DNA of 64,000 nt from PGYT01 sp963675055 (lineage in GTDB: Bacteria > Bacteroidota > Ignavibacteria > Ignavibacteriales > Melioribacteraceae): assembly GCA_963675055.2 (NCBI GenBank), contig CAXXJE010000002.1:992001-1056000 (forward strand), written 5' to 3'. Numbering within the stretch: position 1 is the first letter of the stretch; the number at the start of each line of letters is the position of its first letter. The notes under the pieces are model-generated. The model ran no database searches. It was not told the origin of the DNA and worked only from the letters and a program-made list of their open reading frames with translations. Positions 52,302-61,122 of the stretch are shown here, piece after piece. A program made the position numbers and the translations under genes.

Positions 52302-52883
52302 ATGAATATTCCGCTTCCTCCTTATTACTGCAGCTTTTCTCCAAACATACCGGAGCTTCTAAGTTCTTTGAATATTTCTCTTGTTTTAAGTACTTACCAG
52401 GCCGGTAAAGTAATAATACTTAGCCCGAACGGGAAAGAAAACCTGGTCCACTTACCTCGTAACTTTGATACACCGATGGGTATTGCAATAAAAGACAATA
52501 AAATGGCTATTGCTCAAAAGTCGGAGTTAACCGAACTAAAAAACTCACCCGGTATGGCTCCAACTTATCCTAAAAAGCAGAACACTTACGATGGAATATA
52601 TTTACCCCGATCAAGTTACTATACCGGACAACTTGCTTTGCACGATATGTATTATAACAACAATGGAGATATTATCGCGGTAAATACTTTATTCTCTTGT
52701 TTAAGCAAAATTGATAGAGAGTACAGCTTTACTCCTTTTTGGAAACCAAGTTTTATAAACGAACTGACGCCTACCGACAGTTGTCACTTGAACGGACTAG
52801 CCGTACATGAGAACGATGAAGTAAAATATGTTACCGCTACGTTAAAACGAGCAGAAAGTATAAGAAAGTCTATGCAAAAATAG
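52302..52883 (+). pseudogene. Truncated TIGR03032-family protein
   Basis: This 193-residue protein has the start of the TIGR03032 family: LPPYYCSFSPNIPELLSSLNISLVLSTYQAGKV, then LPRNFDTPMGIAI, ALHDM, VNTLFSCLS and LTPTDSCHLNGLAV. Family members are normally well over 300 residues. Here homology ends at YVTAT near 181, followed by a short unrelated tail and a stop. The missing C-terminal half and the abrupt junction to the FG-GAP gene suggest a deletion or recombination. TIGR03032 function is poorly known. Confidence 0.7.
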
Positions 52884-53069
52884 CGGAAATAAACGGAAGA
52901 GAATTACTTGAAGAGACGGCAGAAAAAGTACTAAAACAGTTGCTAAGAAAGCTGGAGATACTTTATAAAAGGCTTAAGAGACTGTTAACCTTAGGCAAAG
53001 TGTCCACAGTTGCGTTAACAACCGCTTTTATAATATTAACCGGCAATGTTAGCGCGCAGAGCTTCACCG

Positions 53070-53735
53070 AGATAACCGGCAGCGGTAATCCTTTTAACGG
53101 GGTGGATGTTGGATCTAACTCAACTCCCACCTTTGCGGATTTGGATGCCGACGGAGACCTTGACGCTTTTATCGCGGAAAGATCGGGTATTATAAACTAT
53201 TACGAAAACACGGGCACAGCATCCTCTCTGTCTTTTAGCGAGGTAACCGGCAGCAGCAATCCTTTTGACGGGGTGAATGTTGGATCTGACTCAACTCCCA
53301 CCTTTGCTGATCTGGATGGTGACGGTGACCTTGATGCTTTTATTGGAGAATATTTGGGGTCTATAAACTATTATGAAAACACGGGCACGGCATCCTCTCC
53401 GTCTTTTAGCGAGGTAACCGGCAGCGGCAATCCTTTTGACGGGAAAGATGTTGGATCTAACTCAACTCCCACCTTTGCTGATCTGGATGGTGACGGTGAC
53501 CTTGACGCTTTTATTGGAGAATATGATGGGTATATAAACTATTACGAAAACACCGGTTCCGCAACCTCTCCGTCATTCAGCGAAGTAACCGGCAGCGGTA
53601 ATCCTTTTAACGGGGTGAATGTTGGATCTAACTCAACTCCCACTTTTGCGGATTTGGACGGCGACGGTGACTTGGATGCTGTTGTTGGCGAGGGCTATGG
53701 TAATATTAATACATATGCAAACGGCGATACTACTT
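53070..53735 (+). repeat. Four tandem 171-bp repeats in the FG-GAP gene
   Basis: Unit landmarks (CTCAACTCCCACCTTTGC) recur about every 171 bp, near 53120, 53291, 53462 and 53633. Each unit encodes one calcium-type DxDGDGDLD blade. The high identity makes the tract prone to copy-number change. Confidence 0.8.
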
Positions 53736-54136
53736 TACCTGTTGAGTTAACTTCATTTACCGCAAGTATAATTGATAACGGAGTTGCTCTTAAATGGCAA
53801 ACCGCAACAGAAGTAAATAACTATGGATTTGAAGTAGAAAGACAGAATACAGTAGTCAGTGTGGGAAACGCTCGGATTTGTAGAAGGCAGCGGAAACAGC
53901 AATAGTCCTAAATCATATGAGTATATCGATACAGATGTACCCGTTGCGGAAGTTGAATACCGCCTTAAACAAATTGATACCGATGGAGGTTACGAATACT
54001 ATTCAACATTAGCGCAAGTTAACAATAACATTACAGATGTTGAAGAAGGACAACTTCCTACGGAGTTTAATTTGTCGCAGAATTACCTGAACCCGTTTAA
54101 CCCAAGTACAACAATTTCCTATTCAATTTCCTCAGC

Positions 54137-54228
54137 TGTCATTTCGAACCCGAACGGAGTGAGTGGTGAGAAATCTTCAAAGATTTCTCTCTCCGCCCGC
54201 CTGCCGGTCGGGCAGGGTCGAAATGACA
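54137..54228 (+). repeat. Palindromic (MITE-like) element inserted in frame in a T9SS sorting domain
   Basis: Outer arms TGTCATTTCGAACCC (54137-54151) and GGGTCGAAATGACA (54215-54228) are inverted copies. Inside lie a 9-bp hairpin GAGAAATCT-TCAA-AGATTTCTC and a GC-rich hairpin GCCCGCC...CGGGC. It lies between the YSIS strand and VTLKVYDLLGREV, the same loop as the other insertions, and leaves the frame open. Confidence 0.8.
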
Positions 54229-54421
54229 TGATAAACGTAACTTTGAAGGTCTATGACTTGCTTGGACGCGAAGTTGAAACTCTTGTTAATGAGTATCAGG
54301 TGCCGGGAAATTACGAAGTAAAGCTTGACGGAAGCTCATTAAGCAGCGGCGTATATTATTACACGTTGAAAGCGGAAGAATTTGTTCAAACAAAAAAGTT
54401 AATGCTGCTTAAATAATATGT

Positions 54422-54454
54422 AAAAACCCGACTTCTTCAAGAAGTCGGGTTTTT
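54422..54454. terminator. Bidirectional terminator
   Basis: AAAAACCCGACTTC-TTCAA-GAAGTCGGGTTTTT is a perfect 14-bp stem with A- and T-runs on both sides, between the convergent FG-GAP and prohibitin genes. Confidence 0.95.
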
Positions 54455-54463
54455 GGCCAGATC

Positions 54464-55333
54464 TTAATTATTTCCAAGAATTAATGGCAGCCCGTCTTTA
54501 CCGGAGCCGATAACAACAACCTTAGCGTTTGTAGAATTGGCAAGTTTTTCGGTGGCTTCTATACCTTTCCATCTCAACAGGTTTTGATTAATACCTTCGG
54601 ATACAATAGCCTGAAAGTCTGCAATACCTTTCGCCTCTATTCGTTTCCTTTCTGCTTCCTGTTCTTCTTTCTTAAGCACGAATGCCATTCTCTGGCTTTC
54701 CTGCTCAGCCTGAAGTTTTTCTTCTATAGATTGAGTAAGCCTGGGCGGAAGAATAATCTGCCGAAGGGCAGCAGCTTCCACAGTTATACCTCTTGGTCCC
54801 ACAAGGTTTGATAATTCTTCCATTATCTCACCGGCCAATTTTTCACGGGAAGCGGTATAAAGAGCTTTAGCTTCGTATCGGGCGGTTACACCCCTTACAA
54901 CAGAACGAAACTGCGGCATGAGAATAATATCAGCATAGTTCGGTCCCACAGTCTTATAAATTTTATTGGCATTGTCGGGGTCCAGTTTAAACAACAAGCT
55001 TATTTCAAGCTGAACGCTCAATCCTTCTTCGGAAGGAACATTCATAGTTTCCTTCAATTCCTGAGTCTTTATACTGAACTTGATAACGTTTGCCGCTGGA
55101 TTAACAAGGTTCACTCCTGCTTTTAAGGTGTTATCGCTAACCATTCCAAGGAAGTCTACAACACCTACAGTTCCTGCGGGTACAACTGTAAATAAGTTAG
55201 AGACTGCAACACCTAGAGCAACAATTACAGCAACCAGTGAAATATTGGCTTCCTGTTTCCTTCCTTTCTTCTTTAGATTCATAAAGAATATCGTTCCGAG
55301 TATAAATACAATTACTGCAAATATGAAAATCAT
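54464..55333 (-). CDS. Prohibitin-family (SPFH/Band 7) membrane protein
   Basis: This 289-residue protein has a short N-terminal helix and a second one (residues about 30-50), then the SPFH domain starting at VPAGTVGVVDFLG. Typical prohibitin parts are NPAANVIKFSIKTQELKE, QFRSVVRGVTARYEAKALYT, and a charged coiled coil (EEKLQAEQESQRMAFVLKKEEQE). It forms large membrane rings that scaffold or regulate proteases. It starts behind GGAGGAC and is transcribed alone. Confidence 0.93.
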   Translation of the reverse strand: MIFIFAVIVFILGTIFFMNLKKKGRKQEANISLVAVIVALGVAVSNLFTVVPAGTVGVVDFLGMVSDNTLKAGVNLVNPAANVIKFSIKTQELKETMNVPSEEGLSVQLEISLLFKLDPDNANKIYKTVGPNYADIILMPQFRSVVRGVTARYEAKALYTASREKLAGEIMEELSNLVGPRGITVEAAALRQIILPPRLTQSIEEKLQAEQESQRMAFVLKKEEQEAERKRIEAKGIADFQAIVSEGINQNLLRWKGIEATEKLANSTNAKVVVIGSGKDGLPLILGNN

Positions 55334-55446
55334 TTGTCCTCCGTATTTTATAGAATTATTTTATCTGATAAACTTATTAAGTGATTTTATTCATATACTA
55401 ATAGTAATTTTTATTATTGATCGATTCTCAAATTACTTCGATATAA

Positions 55447-56751
55447 TCAGGTAATAATTTTTTTAATTAGTTTTGGTGAATTAACCTTAATCTTAGAAAT
55501 GGTAATGGAACCAAGAAGTCTTGCTGAAGCAGCTTCAATGGATGATTTTTTATCAGTAAATAATTCAGCAACAACAGTATTCTTGTTAACCCCATCGCCA
55601 ATGTTTATCTTAAATATTATTCCTGCTTTGGGATCTATCTTATCTTCCTTTGTTCTTCTTCCGGCGCCCAGCTCAAGAGCGCTCATTCCTATCTCATAGT
55701 TATCAATTGATTTGATATAACCCGTTCCCGGAGATTTCAGCTCGACCCGGTACTTCGATTTCGGGTACTTGTTAAGTTTATCGATATACTTAAGATCGCC
55801 GCCCTGGAATGCTGCAATCTCTCTGAACTTTTCAAACGCTTTGCCGCTTCTGATCATTTCTTTCGAAATCTCTATACCTTCTTTGAGTGATCCTGCTTTA
55901 CCGGCTAAATGGATCATAGCTCCGGAAAGATTGTGTGTAACTTCGCACAGCTCCGGAACATTTTCTCCCTGTAAAACTTTAACGGATTCATATACTTCCA
56001 GCCAGTTGCCGATATAATTACCGAGCGGCTGATTCATATCTGTAATAAATGCGGTAGTTTTCTTACCGAAAGCTCTCGCTGTGTTAATCAGTGATTCCGC
56101 AAGCTCGAGCGAGTCTTTCATCGATTTCATGAAAGCGCCTGAACCTGTTTTTACATCAAGAACAAGTCCGTCGATACCTTCGGCCAGCTTCTTGCTCATT
56201 ATACTTCCGGTTATAAGAGGTACTGATTCAACTGTTGCGGTTACATCACGCAAAGCATAAATCAGTTTGTCTGCGGGAGCGATGTCTTTTGTTTGGCCTA
56301 TCAAAACAGCGCCATGGAGCTGAAGAGCTTTCTTATACATTGTTAAATTCAAATCCGTTCTGAAACCGGGAATAGACTCAAGTTTATCGAGCGTACCGCC
56401 CGTATGGCCAAGACCCCGTCCAGAAATCATTGGTACCTTTACGCCTGCAGCAGCAGCAATCGGTGCAAGTATTAGAGATGTCTTGTCGCCCACTCCGCCG
56501 GTTGAATGCTTGTCTACTTTTTTACCGCTGATAGAAGAAAGGTCGAGCACTTTACCGCTGTAAAGCATAGCCTTTGTCAGTTCAGAGGTTTCCTTTTTGT
56601 TCAACCCTCTTGTAAAGGCAGCCATTAAGAAAGCAGCAAACTGATAATCAGGAATTTGCTTTGAAGTATAACCTGAAATCATGAACTCGATTTCTTCGGA
56701 TGATACTGTTTTTCCATCACGTTTCTTTTTTATAATTTCTGTTGTGTTCAT
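55447..56751 (-). CDS. Pyrimidine-nucleoside (thymidine) phosphorylase
   Basis: This 434-residue protein has the family signature SGRGLGHTGGTLDKLESIPG near 109, KHSTGGVGDKTSLILAP near 80, LRDVTATVESVPLITGSIMSKKLAEG near 170 and DVKTGSGAFMKS near 198. It splits pyrimidine (deoxy)nucleosides to base and (deoxy)ribose-1-phosphate. The length and the C-terminal domain (VELKSPGTGYIKSID) fit Pdp/DeoA types; which nucleosides it prefers cannot be told. It is divergent from pepT, with a 168-bp gap holding both promoters. Confidence 0.93.
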   Translation of the reverse strand: MNTTEIIKKKRDGKTVSSEEIEFMISGYTSKQIPDYQFAAFLMAAFTRGLNKKETSELTKAMLYSGKVLDLSSISGKKVDKHSTGGVGDKTSLILAPIAAAAGVKVPMISGRGLGHTGGTLDKLESIPGFRTDLNLTMYKKALQLHGAVLIGQTKDIAPADKLIYALRDVTATVESVPLITGSIMSKKLAEGIDGLVLDVKTGSGAFMKSMKDSLELAESLINTARAFGKKTTAFITDMNQPLGNYIGNWLEVYESVKVLQGENVPELCEVTHNLSGAMIHLAGKAGSLKEGIEISKEMIRSGKAFEKFREIAAFQGGDLKYIDKLNKYPKSKYRVELKSPGTGYIKSIDNYEIGMSALELGAGRRTKEDKIDPKAGIIFKINIGDGVNKNTVVAELFTDKKSSIEAASARLLGSITISKIKVNSPKLIKKIIT

Positions 56752-56919
56752 AATGCTGTTAGATATTTTCTTGTTTTTTTCTTTTAGTCTGATTCTAAAA
56801 AAGGATTCTATTTATCAATATAAGAAAATTGGGACTGCCTTATGTTGAATTTATCGGCATATTTGGATATACTTTCAAGCATAATAAACTATTAAAGACC
56901 ACAAAATTTTGAGGCTTTC

Positions 56920-58170
56920 ATGTTCGATTCCAATTATAAGCTTACATGTGTCGACCGGTTTCTAAAATATGTAAAATATGATACACAGTCAGACGAAGAA
57001 TCTGCTTCATTCCCGAGTGATCCCAAACAGTTAGAACTCTCTAAAGATCTTGTACATGAACTTAAAGAGATCGGGTTAACTGATGCGGTTATGGATGAAC
57101 ACGGTTATGTAATGGCAACTCTTCCTTCTAATACAGACAAGGATGTTCCCGCTATCGGATTCATTTCTCACGTTGATACTTCCCCGGCGGTAAGCGGTAA
57201 AAATGTGAATCCTGTAATTCATAAGGATTACCAGGGCGGAGAGATTGTTCTGCCCAACGATCCGAACTATAAAATATCGCCCGAAGGCAACCCGGAGATG
57301 AATGATATGATCGGTTATGATATTATTACTACTGACGGAACGACACTTCTCGGGGCTGATGATAAAGCGGGTATTGCTGAAATTATGGATGCATTAAATT
57401 ACCTGATTTCTCATCCCGAAGTCAAACATGGTACTATAAAAGTTTGTTTTACACCTGACGAGGAAGTTGGACGAGGAACAGAAAAATTTGATGTTGAAAA
57501 ATTCGGTGCAAAATACGCTTATACGATTGACGGCTCAACTGTTGGTGAAGTTGAAACAGAAACGTTCAGCGCTGATGCGGTGATTATTAGAATCAAGGGT
57601 ATTAACGTTCACCCCGGTTATGCAAAAGGAAAGATGGTTAACTCCCTAAAGGTTGCTTCACATTTTATGGAATTTCTGCCGAAGGATACTTTATCTCCGG
57701 AAACCACCGAAGGACGTGAAGGATATGTGCATTGTACAGCAATTAACGGAAACGAAGAGTCGACAACATTGAAATTTATTATTCGCGACTTCATTGCCGA
57801 TAAACTTAAAGAGTTTGAAGCTAAGCTGGAAGACTGGGTTAAACAAGCTGTTGCCGATTATCCCGGTTCGTCATATGAGTTTGAGGTTATTGAACAATAC
57901 AGGAATATGAAATACAAGCTGGATGAACATCCGCAGATAGAAGAGTTTGCGCTTGAAGCGCTGAGCAGACTGGATATAACTCCAATCCAATCGGCTATAC
58001 GCGGCGGGACAGACGGTTCCCGGTTAAGTTATATGGGTTTACCGACCCCAAATCTTTTTGCGGGCGGACATAACTTCCATGCTATTACTGAGTTTGTTGC
58101 AATCCAGGATATGGAAGCCGCGGTTAAGATGATTGTTACAATCGCTCAGATTTGGGAAGAAAAATCCTAA
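56920..58170 (+). CDS. pepT: Peptidase T (tripeptide aminopeptidase)
   Basis: This 416-residue M20-family protein carries the metal-binding motif GFISHVDTSPA near 80, TTDGTTLLGADDKAGIAEIM near 140 with bridging Asp and catalytic region, FTPDEEVGRGT near 175, and the dimerisation domain with HPGYAKGKMVNSLKVA near 225. The later GGTDGSRLSYMGLPTPNLFAGGHNFH near 365 is typical of PepT. It removes the N-terminal residue from tripeptides in the cytoplasm. GAGG lies seven bases before the ATG. Confidence 0.96.
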   Translation: MFDSNYKLTCVDRFLKYVKYDTQSDEESASFPSDPKQLELSKDLVHELKEIGLTDAVMDEHGYVMATLPSNTDKDVPAIGFISHVDTSPAVSGKNVNPVIHKDYQGGEIVLPNDPNYKISPEGNPEMNDMIGYDIITTDGTTLLGADDKAGIAEIMDALNYLISHPEVKHGTIKVCFTPDEEVGRGTEKFDVEKFGAKYAYTIDGSTVGEVETETFSADAVIIRIKGINVHPGYAKGKMVNSLKVASHFMEFLPKDTLSPETTEGREGYVHCTAINGNEESTTLKFIIRDFIADKLKEFEAKLEDWVKQAVADYPGSSYEFEVIEQYRNMKYKLDEHPQIEEFALEALSRLDITPIQSAIRGGTDGSRLSYMGLPTPNLFAGGHNFHAITEFVAIQDMEAAVKMIVTIAQIWEEKS

Positions 58171-58181
58171 GTGTGTTTAAT

Positions 58182-58205
58182 AACCCACGGACTAATCCGT
58201 GGGTT
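58182..58205 (+). terminator. Hairpin after pepT
   Basis: AACCCACGGA-CTAA-TCCGTGGGTT is a perfect 10-bp stem 11 bp after the pepT stop. It is followed by AACTGACTAATTTTATT, a weak T-rich tail, and lies just before the CDF gene. Confidence 0.6.
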
Positions 58206-58229
58206 AACTGACTAATTTTATTAATACTT

Positions 58230-59081
58230 ATGCCTCAAAGACTAAATAAAGCAACTAACATAGGAATAACGGTAAATCTATTTTTATTTCTCATAAAAGC
58301 ATTTGCCGGATTAGTCTCAAACTCAATCGCAATTATTTCCGAAGCAGTGAATTCTCTGACTGATATTGTTTCTTCGGTAGCCATTAAATATTCCATTCAT
58401 CTGTCAAGACAGAAGCCTGATGAAAAACACCAGTTCGGGCACAGCGCTGCGCAGCCAATCGCAGCTTTTATAGTCGCTGTATTTGCTTTCGTGCTTGGTA
58501 TTAAAATCGTTGAGGAATCTGTAAAACGAATAGTTTCGCCTGAACCGATAAATGCATCAATAATTATTTACTGCATATTGATCACTACTATCATTACAAA
58601 AATAATTCTAAGTCAATATCAGAGAAGAATAGGTAATCGATATAACAGTCCCGCCATGAAAGCTGCCGGAGTTGACAGTTTAAACGACGTACTCGCTTCG
58701 TCAATTGCACTTGTCGGTGTTATTGCCGCGTCAATGCAGTTTAAATTTGTTGACGGAATTGCCGGAATACTTGTCGCGATGTTTATATTCAAAACAGGTT
58801 ATGAGGTCGCGAAAGAGAATATCGACTACCTCATGGGAAGATCTGCGGATGACAGGTTCATATTTGATGTGGCGAAGGTTGCCTTAAAGGTTGAGGGAGT
58901 TCAGGGACTGAATGATATTCGATCGCATTATGTCGGCGATAAACTTCACATCGAGATACATATTGAGGTTGATAAAAACACAAAGACTAAGGTTTCGCAC
59001 GATATTGGTAAACTTGTACAGTTGGATATTGAAAAGATGGATGAAGTTCAGAAGGCCTTCGTTCATATTGACCCCGTATAA
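58230..59081 (+). CDS. Cation diffusion facilitator (CDF) metal exporter
   Basis: This 283-residue protein has six membrane helices in residues about 10-195 and a cytoplasmic C-terminal ferredoxin-like domain (VEGVQGLNDIRSHYVGDKLHIEIHIEVD). The membrane metal site has NSLTD (N-x3-D) in helix 2 and DSLND (D-x3-D) in helix 5. The H/D-x3-D of zinc exporters is not seen. N-x3-D/D-x3-D types have been linked to manganese or iron. It exports a divalent metal from the cytoplasm. A small palindrome (TCAGAA-GGCC-TTCTGA) follows the stop. Confidence 0.92.
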   Translation: MPQRLNKATNIGITVNLFLFLIKAFAGLVSNSIAIISEAVNSLTDIVSSVAIKYSIHLSRQKPDEKHQFGHSAAQPIAAFIVAVFAFVLGIKIVEESVKRIVSPEPINASIIIYCILITTIITKIILSQYQRRIGNRYNSPAMKAAGVDSLNDVLASSIALVGVIAASMQFKFVDGIAGILVAMFIFKTGYEVAKENIDYLMGRSADDRFIFDVAKVALKVEGVQGLNDIRSHYVGDKLHIEIHIEVDKNTKTKVSHDIGKLVQLDIEKMDEVQKAFVHIDPV

Positions 59082-59082
59082 T

Positions 59083-59099
59083 TCAGAAGGCCTTCTGAC
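59083..59099. terminator. Palindrome between convergent CDF and ferredoxin genes
   Basis: TTCAGAAGGCCTTCTGA is a near-perfect dyad directly after the CDF stop. No T-run follows, so its termination role is unsure. Confidence 0.35.
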
Positions 59100-59134
59100 G
59101 TATAACTTATCTAATACTATCTATCAATTCATCC

Positions 59135-61081
59135 TTATTTATACTCCTCGGGGAGTTCAACCAGTTTAAATACTTCACCGTTCGGATTTATATTGAACGG
59201 GCTTTTAACATCTTTCTCTGTGCCGTTCGAATAACTTACACTCAGCGTAGAATCGCTTAAGGTAGATTTTACATTCTCAACATCTGTAAGTGTATGGTCG
59301 AAGTAGCAAATAGCCATTGATCCGTTATGATATGTTGTTCTTAAACGAACAATACTCGAATCCTTGGACAAGTGACTTGTAAGATAAGGCAGATACCTTC
59401 TGGTAATTGTTTTTCCCGCTTCCGGCATGTTGTAAACTAGCACCGACAAGTTAAGGGTATCTTTGAGATTGTACTTGTTAAACTTTCTGTCGAACGGATG
59501 ATACATCATCTTTTCATAATCGTACACAGACATTTTCTCTCCCGGCTTACCCTCTTCGTTTATTTCGAAGGATAACTCAAGTTCGGTTGTGCCGCTTCTT
59601 TTTTTAATCTCAACTATATCAGCCGTTACTTCTTCTTTTATTTTCTCCGGAGTTGTCTTGTTTTCATCGTAGAAGAAAACAGCAGTAACCGGTTCACCGA
59701 AGTGTGTAAGGAATCCGAAAACACCCTCATCTTCTCTAAGTGCATAAAACAGGTTATTGTAATCTATCCTGTCGAATAATTTATCTATAGCATATTCATA
59801 AGTTGACAGTGAATCCAGCGAGCCGTCTTTTATTATTCGCACTTTTTGTTTTGCCGGACTAAATATTGTCTTCTTTACATCGACTTCTTCCAACTTGTCG
59901 GCATCATAATAAATTTCAATGGTATGCGATGCAGCATACGCATCCAGACCATGGATGCCCTGGACTTTATGTAACTGACTTGAAAGAGACTTTGCACTTC
60001 CGTAGCATTTAACATTTTTCAATCCTTCTTTCTTGAGGACTGCTACGTTTTCAACTTCGTTAAAGTTACCCCACCTGTCCGAAAGAGTCTTGAATTCAAT
60101 TTGGGTTGAGAAACCTAAACTGACGAGTACCAGAACTACTGTTGCAATTGGAGCCAGATATTTAGTGGCTTTCTTGTTATTAATTGTTAGCGATTGCTTT
60201 ACGGGACATGAGTAAACGCAGTCGGTACAGAGGTTACAATCGGCATGTGTAATAACATCATACTTGGTAATTTCTATTCCCTGTGGGCAGCTGGCTTCAC
60301 AGATTCCACAGCTCGTGCAGTCGCCCGGATCTCTTGTGATTTTAGCTGCGGGAAGAATGAAGCTTCGCATAAATCCGATTTCACTTATTAATCCGATTAG
60401 TACGATGGCTGCTAAAAGCCATATAAAACTAAGCTCGCCGATAAATGCGTTGATTAATATGAAAACGATAATAGCGATGGATACCGGAAGTACATTCAAG
60501 AAGATGTTACTCATTGCACTCAACGGGCAGAGGTATTTACACCAGAATAACCTGAATATAACAGCACCTACTACAGTTATTATAAATGCTGCGATTGCAT
60601 AAACGAGATTTATATCAGTATTCCCAAACAGGTTTACCGCAGCAAAGTAAGGTTCAAACTCTTTACAAAACAATTCACTGCTTGTCATCGTGAAGTAAAT
60701 TGTCAGGAAGAGTAAAATATACTTTAGAGAACGCAGGGGCCTGTCGAGGTACTTCGGCATTTCCATTCTTATCTTCAGCTTTGCGCCAAGTTTGCCAAGC
60801 CATTCTGAAACTGCGCCGATAGGGCATATATAACTGCAAAACAGTTTGCCGAATAGTATTACCGCAACAAGCAATCCTATACCCATCATAACCTGTACTT
60901 CACTCATAGAACAGGACATTGTTCCCATTTCAAGTTTGCTGAACAATGAAGATATCCCACCGAAAGGGCAATAGGCTTCGAAGTCAGCAGTATAGCCGGA
61001 GTCGAGTGCCGGACGGATTGCTACATATAGAATTAATAGCAATATTATCGATTGAAAAATTATTCTGGTTTTGTTTTTCAT
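59135..61081 (-). CDS. NapH/CcoG-like polyferredoxin membrane protein with HMA-like domain
   Basis: This 648-residue protein has several membrane helices in about 8-245 and 308-325. Cysteine motifs CPFGG, CSYICPIG and CKYLCPLS lie between helices, as in NapH-type proteins. Two 4Fe-4S clusters are predicted near 255-300 (CTSCGICEASCP, CNLCTDCVYSCP). A soluble part from about 345 starts with an HMA-like segment (KNVKCYGSAKSLSSQLHKVQGIHG...IEIYYD) that retains one of the usual two cysteines. The rest, to 648, is unknown. It probably moves electrons across or along the inner membrane; its partners are not encoded nearby. Confidence 0.85.
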   Translation of the reverse strand: MKNKTRIIFQSIILLLILYVAIRPALDSGYTADFEAYCPFGGISSLFSKLEMGTMSCSMSEVQVMMGIGLLVAVILFGKLFCSYICPIGAVSEWLGKLGAKLKIRMEMPKYLDRPLRSLKYILLFLTIYFTMTSSELFCKEFEPYFAAVNLFGNTDINLVYAIAAFIITVVGAVIFRLFWCKYLCPLSAMSNIFLNVLPVSIAIIVFILINAFIGELSFIWLLAAIVLIGLISEIGFMRSFILPAAKITRDPGDCTSCGICEASCPQGIEITKYDVITHADCNLCTDCVYSCPVKQSLTINNKKATKYLAPIATVVLVLVSLGFSTQIEFKTLSDRWGNFNEVENVAVLKKEGLKNVKCYGSAKSLSSQLHKVQGIHGLDAYAASHTIEIYYDADKLEEVDVKKTIFSPAKQKVRIIKDGSLDSLSTYEYAIDKLFDRIDYNNLFYALREDEGVFGFLTHFGEPVTAVFFYDENKTTPEKIKEEVTADIVEIKKRSGTTELELSFEINEEGKPGEKMSVYDYEKMMYHPFDRKFNKYNLKDTLNLSVLVYNMPEAGKTITRRYLPYLTSHLSKDSSIVRLRTTYHNGSMAICYFDHTLTDVENVKSTLSDSTLSVSYSNGTEKDVKSPFNINPNGEVFKLVELPEEYK

Positions 61082-61122
61082 TTCTAATTTATCCTTTAGT
61101 CATTCAGTAAATATTTCCCGTA

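Larger units (their letters stand above)
52940..54416 (+). pseudogene. FG-GAP/VCBS-repeat T9SS cargo protein, interrupted by a frameshift
   Basis: One gene lies in two frames. The first (TTG 52940 to 53905) has an unusually long basic lead, a hydrophobic segment VSTVALTTAFIILTGNVSAQ, and four tandem 57-residue FG-GAP-like repeats (PTFADLDGDGDLDAF..., DNA period 171 bp). The LPVELTSFTA...ATEVNNYGFEVER fold then breaks. The second frame (from about 53859 to 54416) resumes with WETLGFVEGSGNSNSPKSYEY and the T9SS tail (NYLNPFNP). Comparison with the genes at 44125 and 46970 places a one-base insertion between about 53845 and 53870. The total length is one base over a multiple of three. The protein would be a surface adhesin if repaired. 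Confidence 0.7.

Noticed and set aside
53070..53735. CRISPR-like repeat array
   Set aside because: Repeats are 171 bp, in frame and encode FG-GAP blades.
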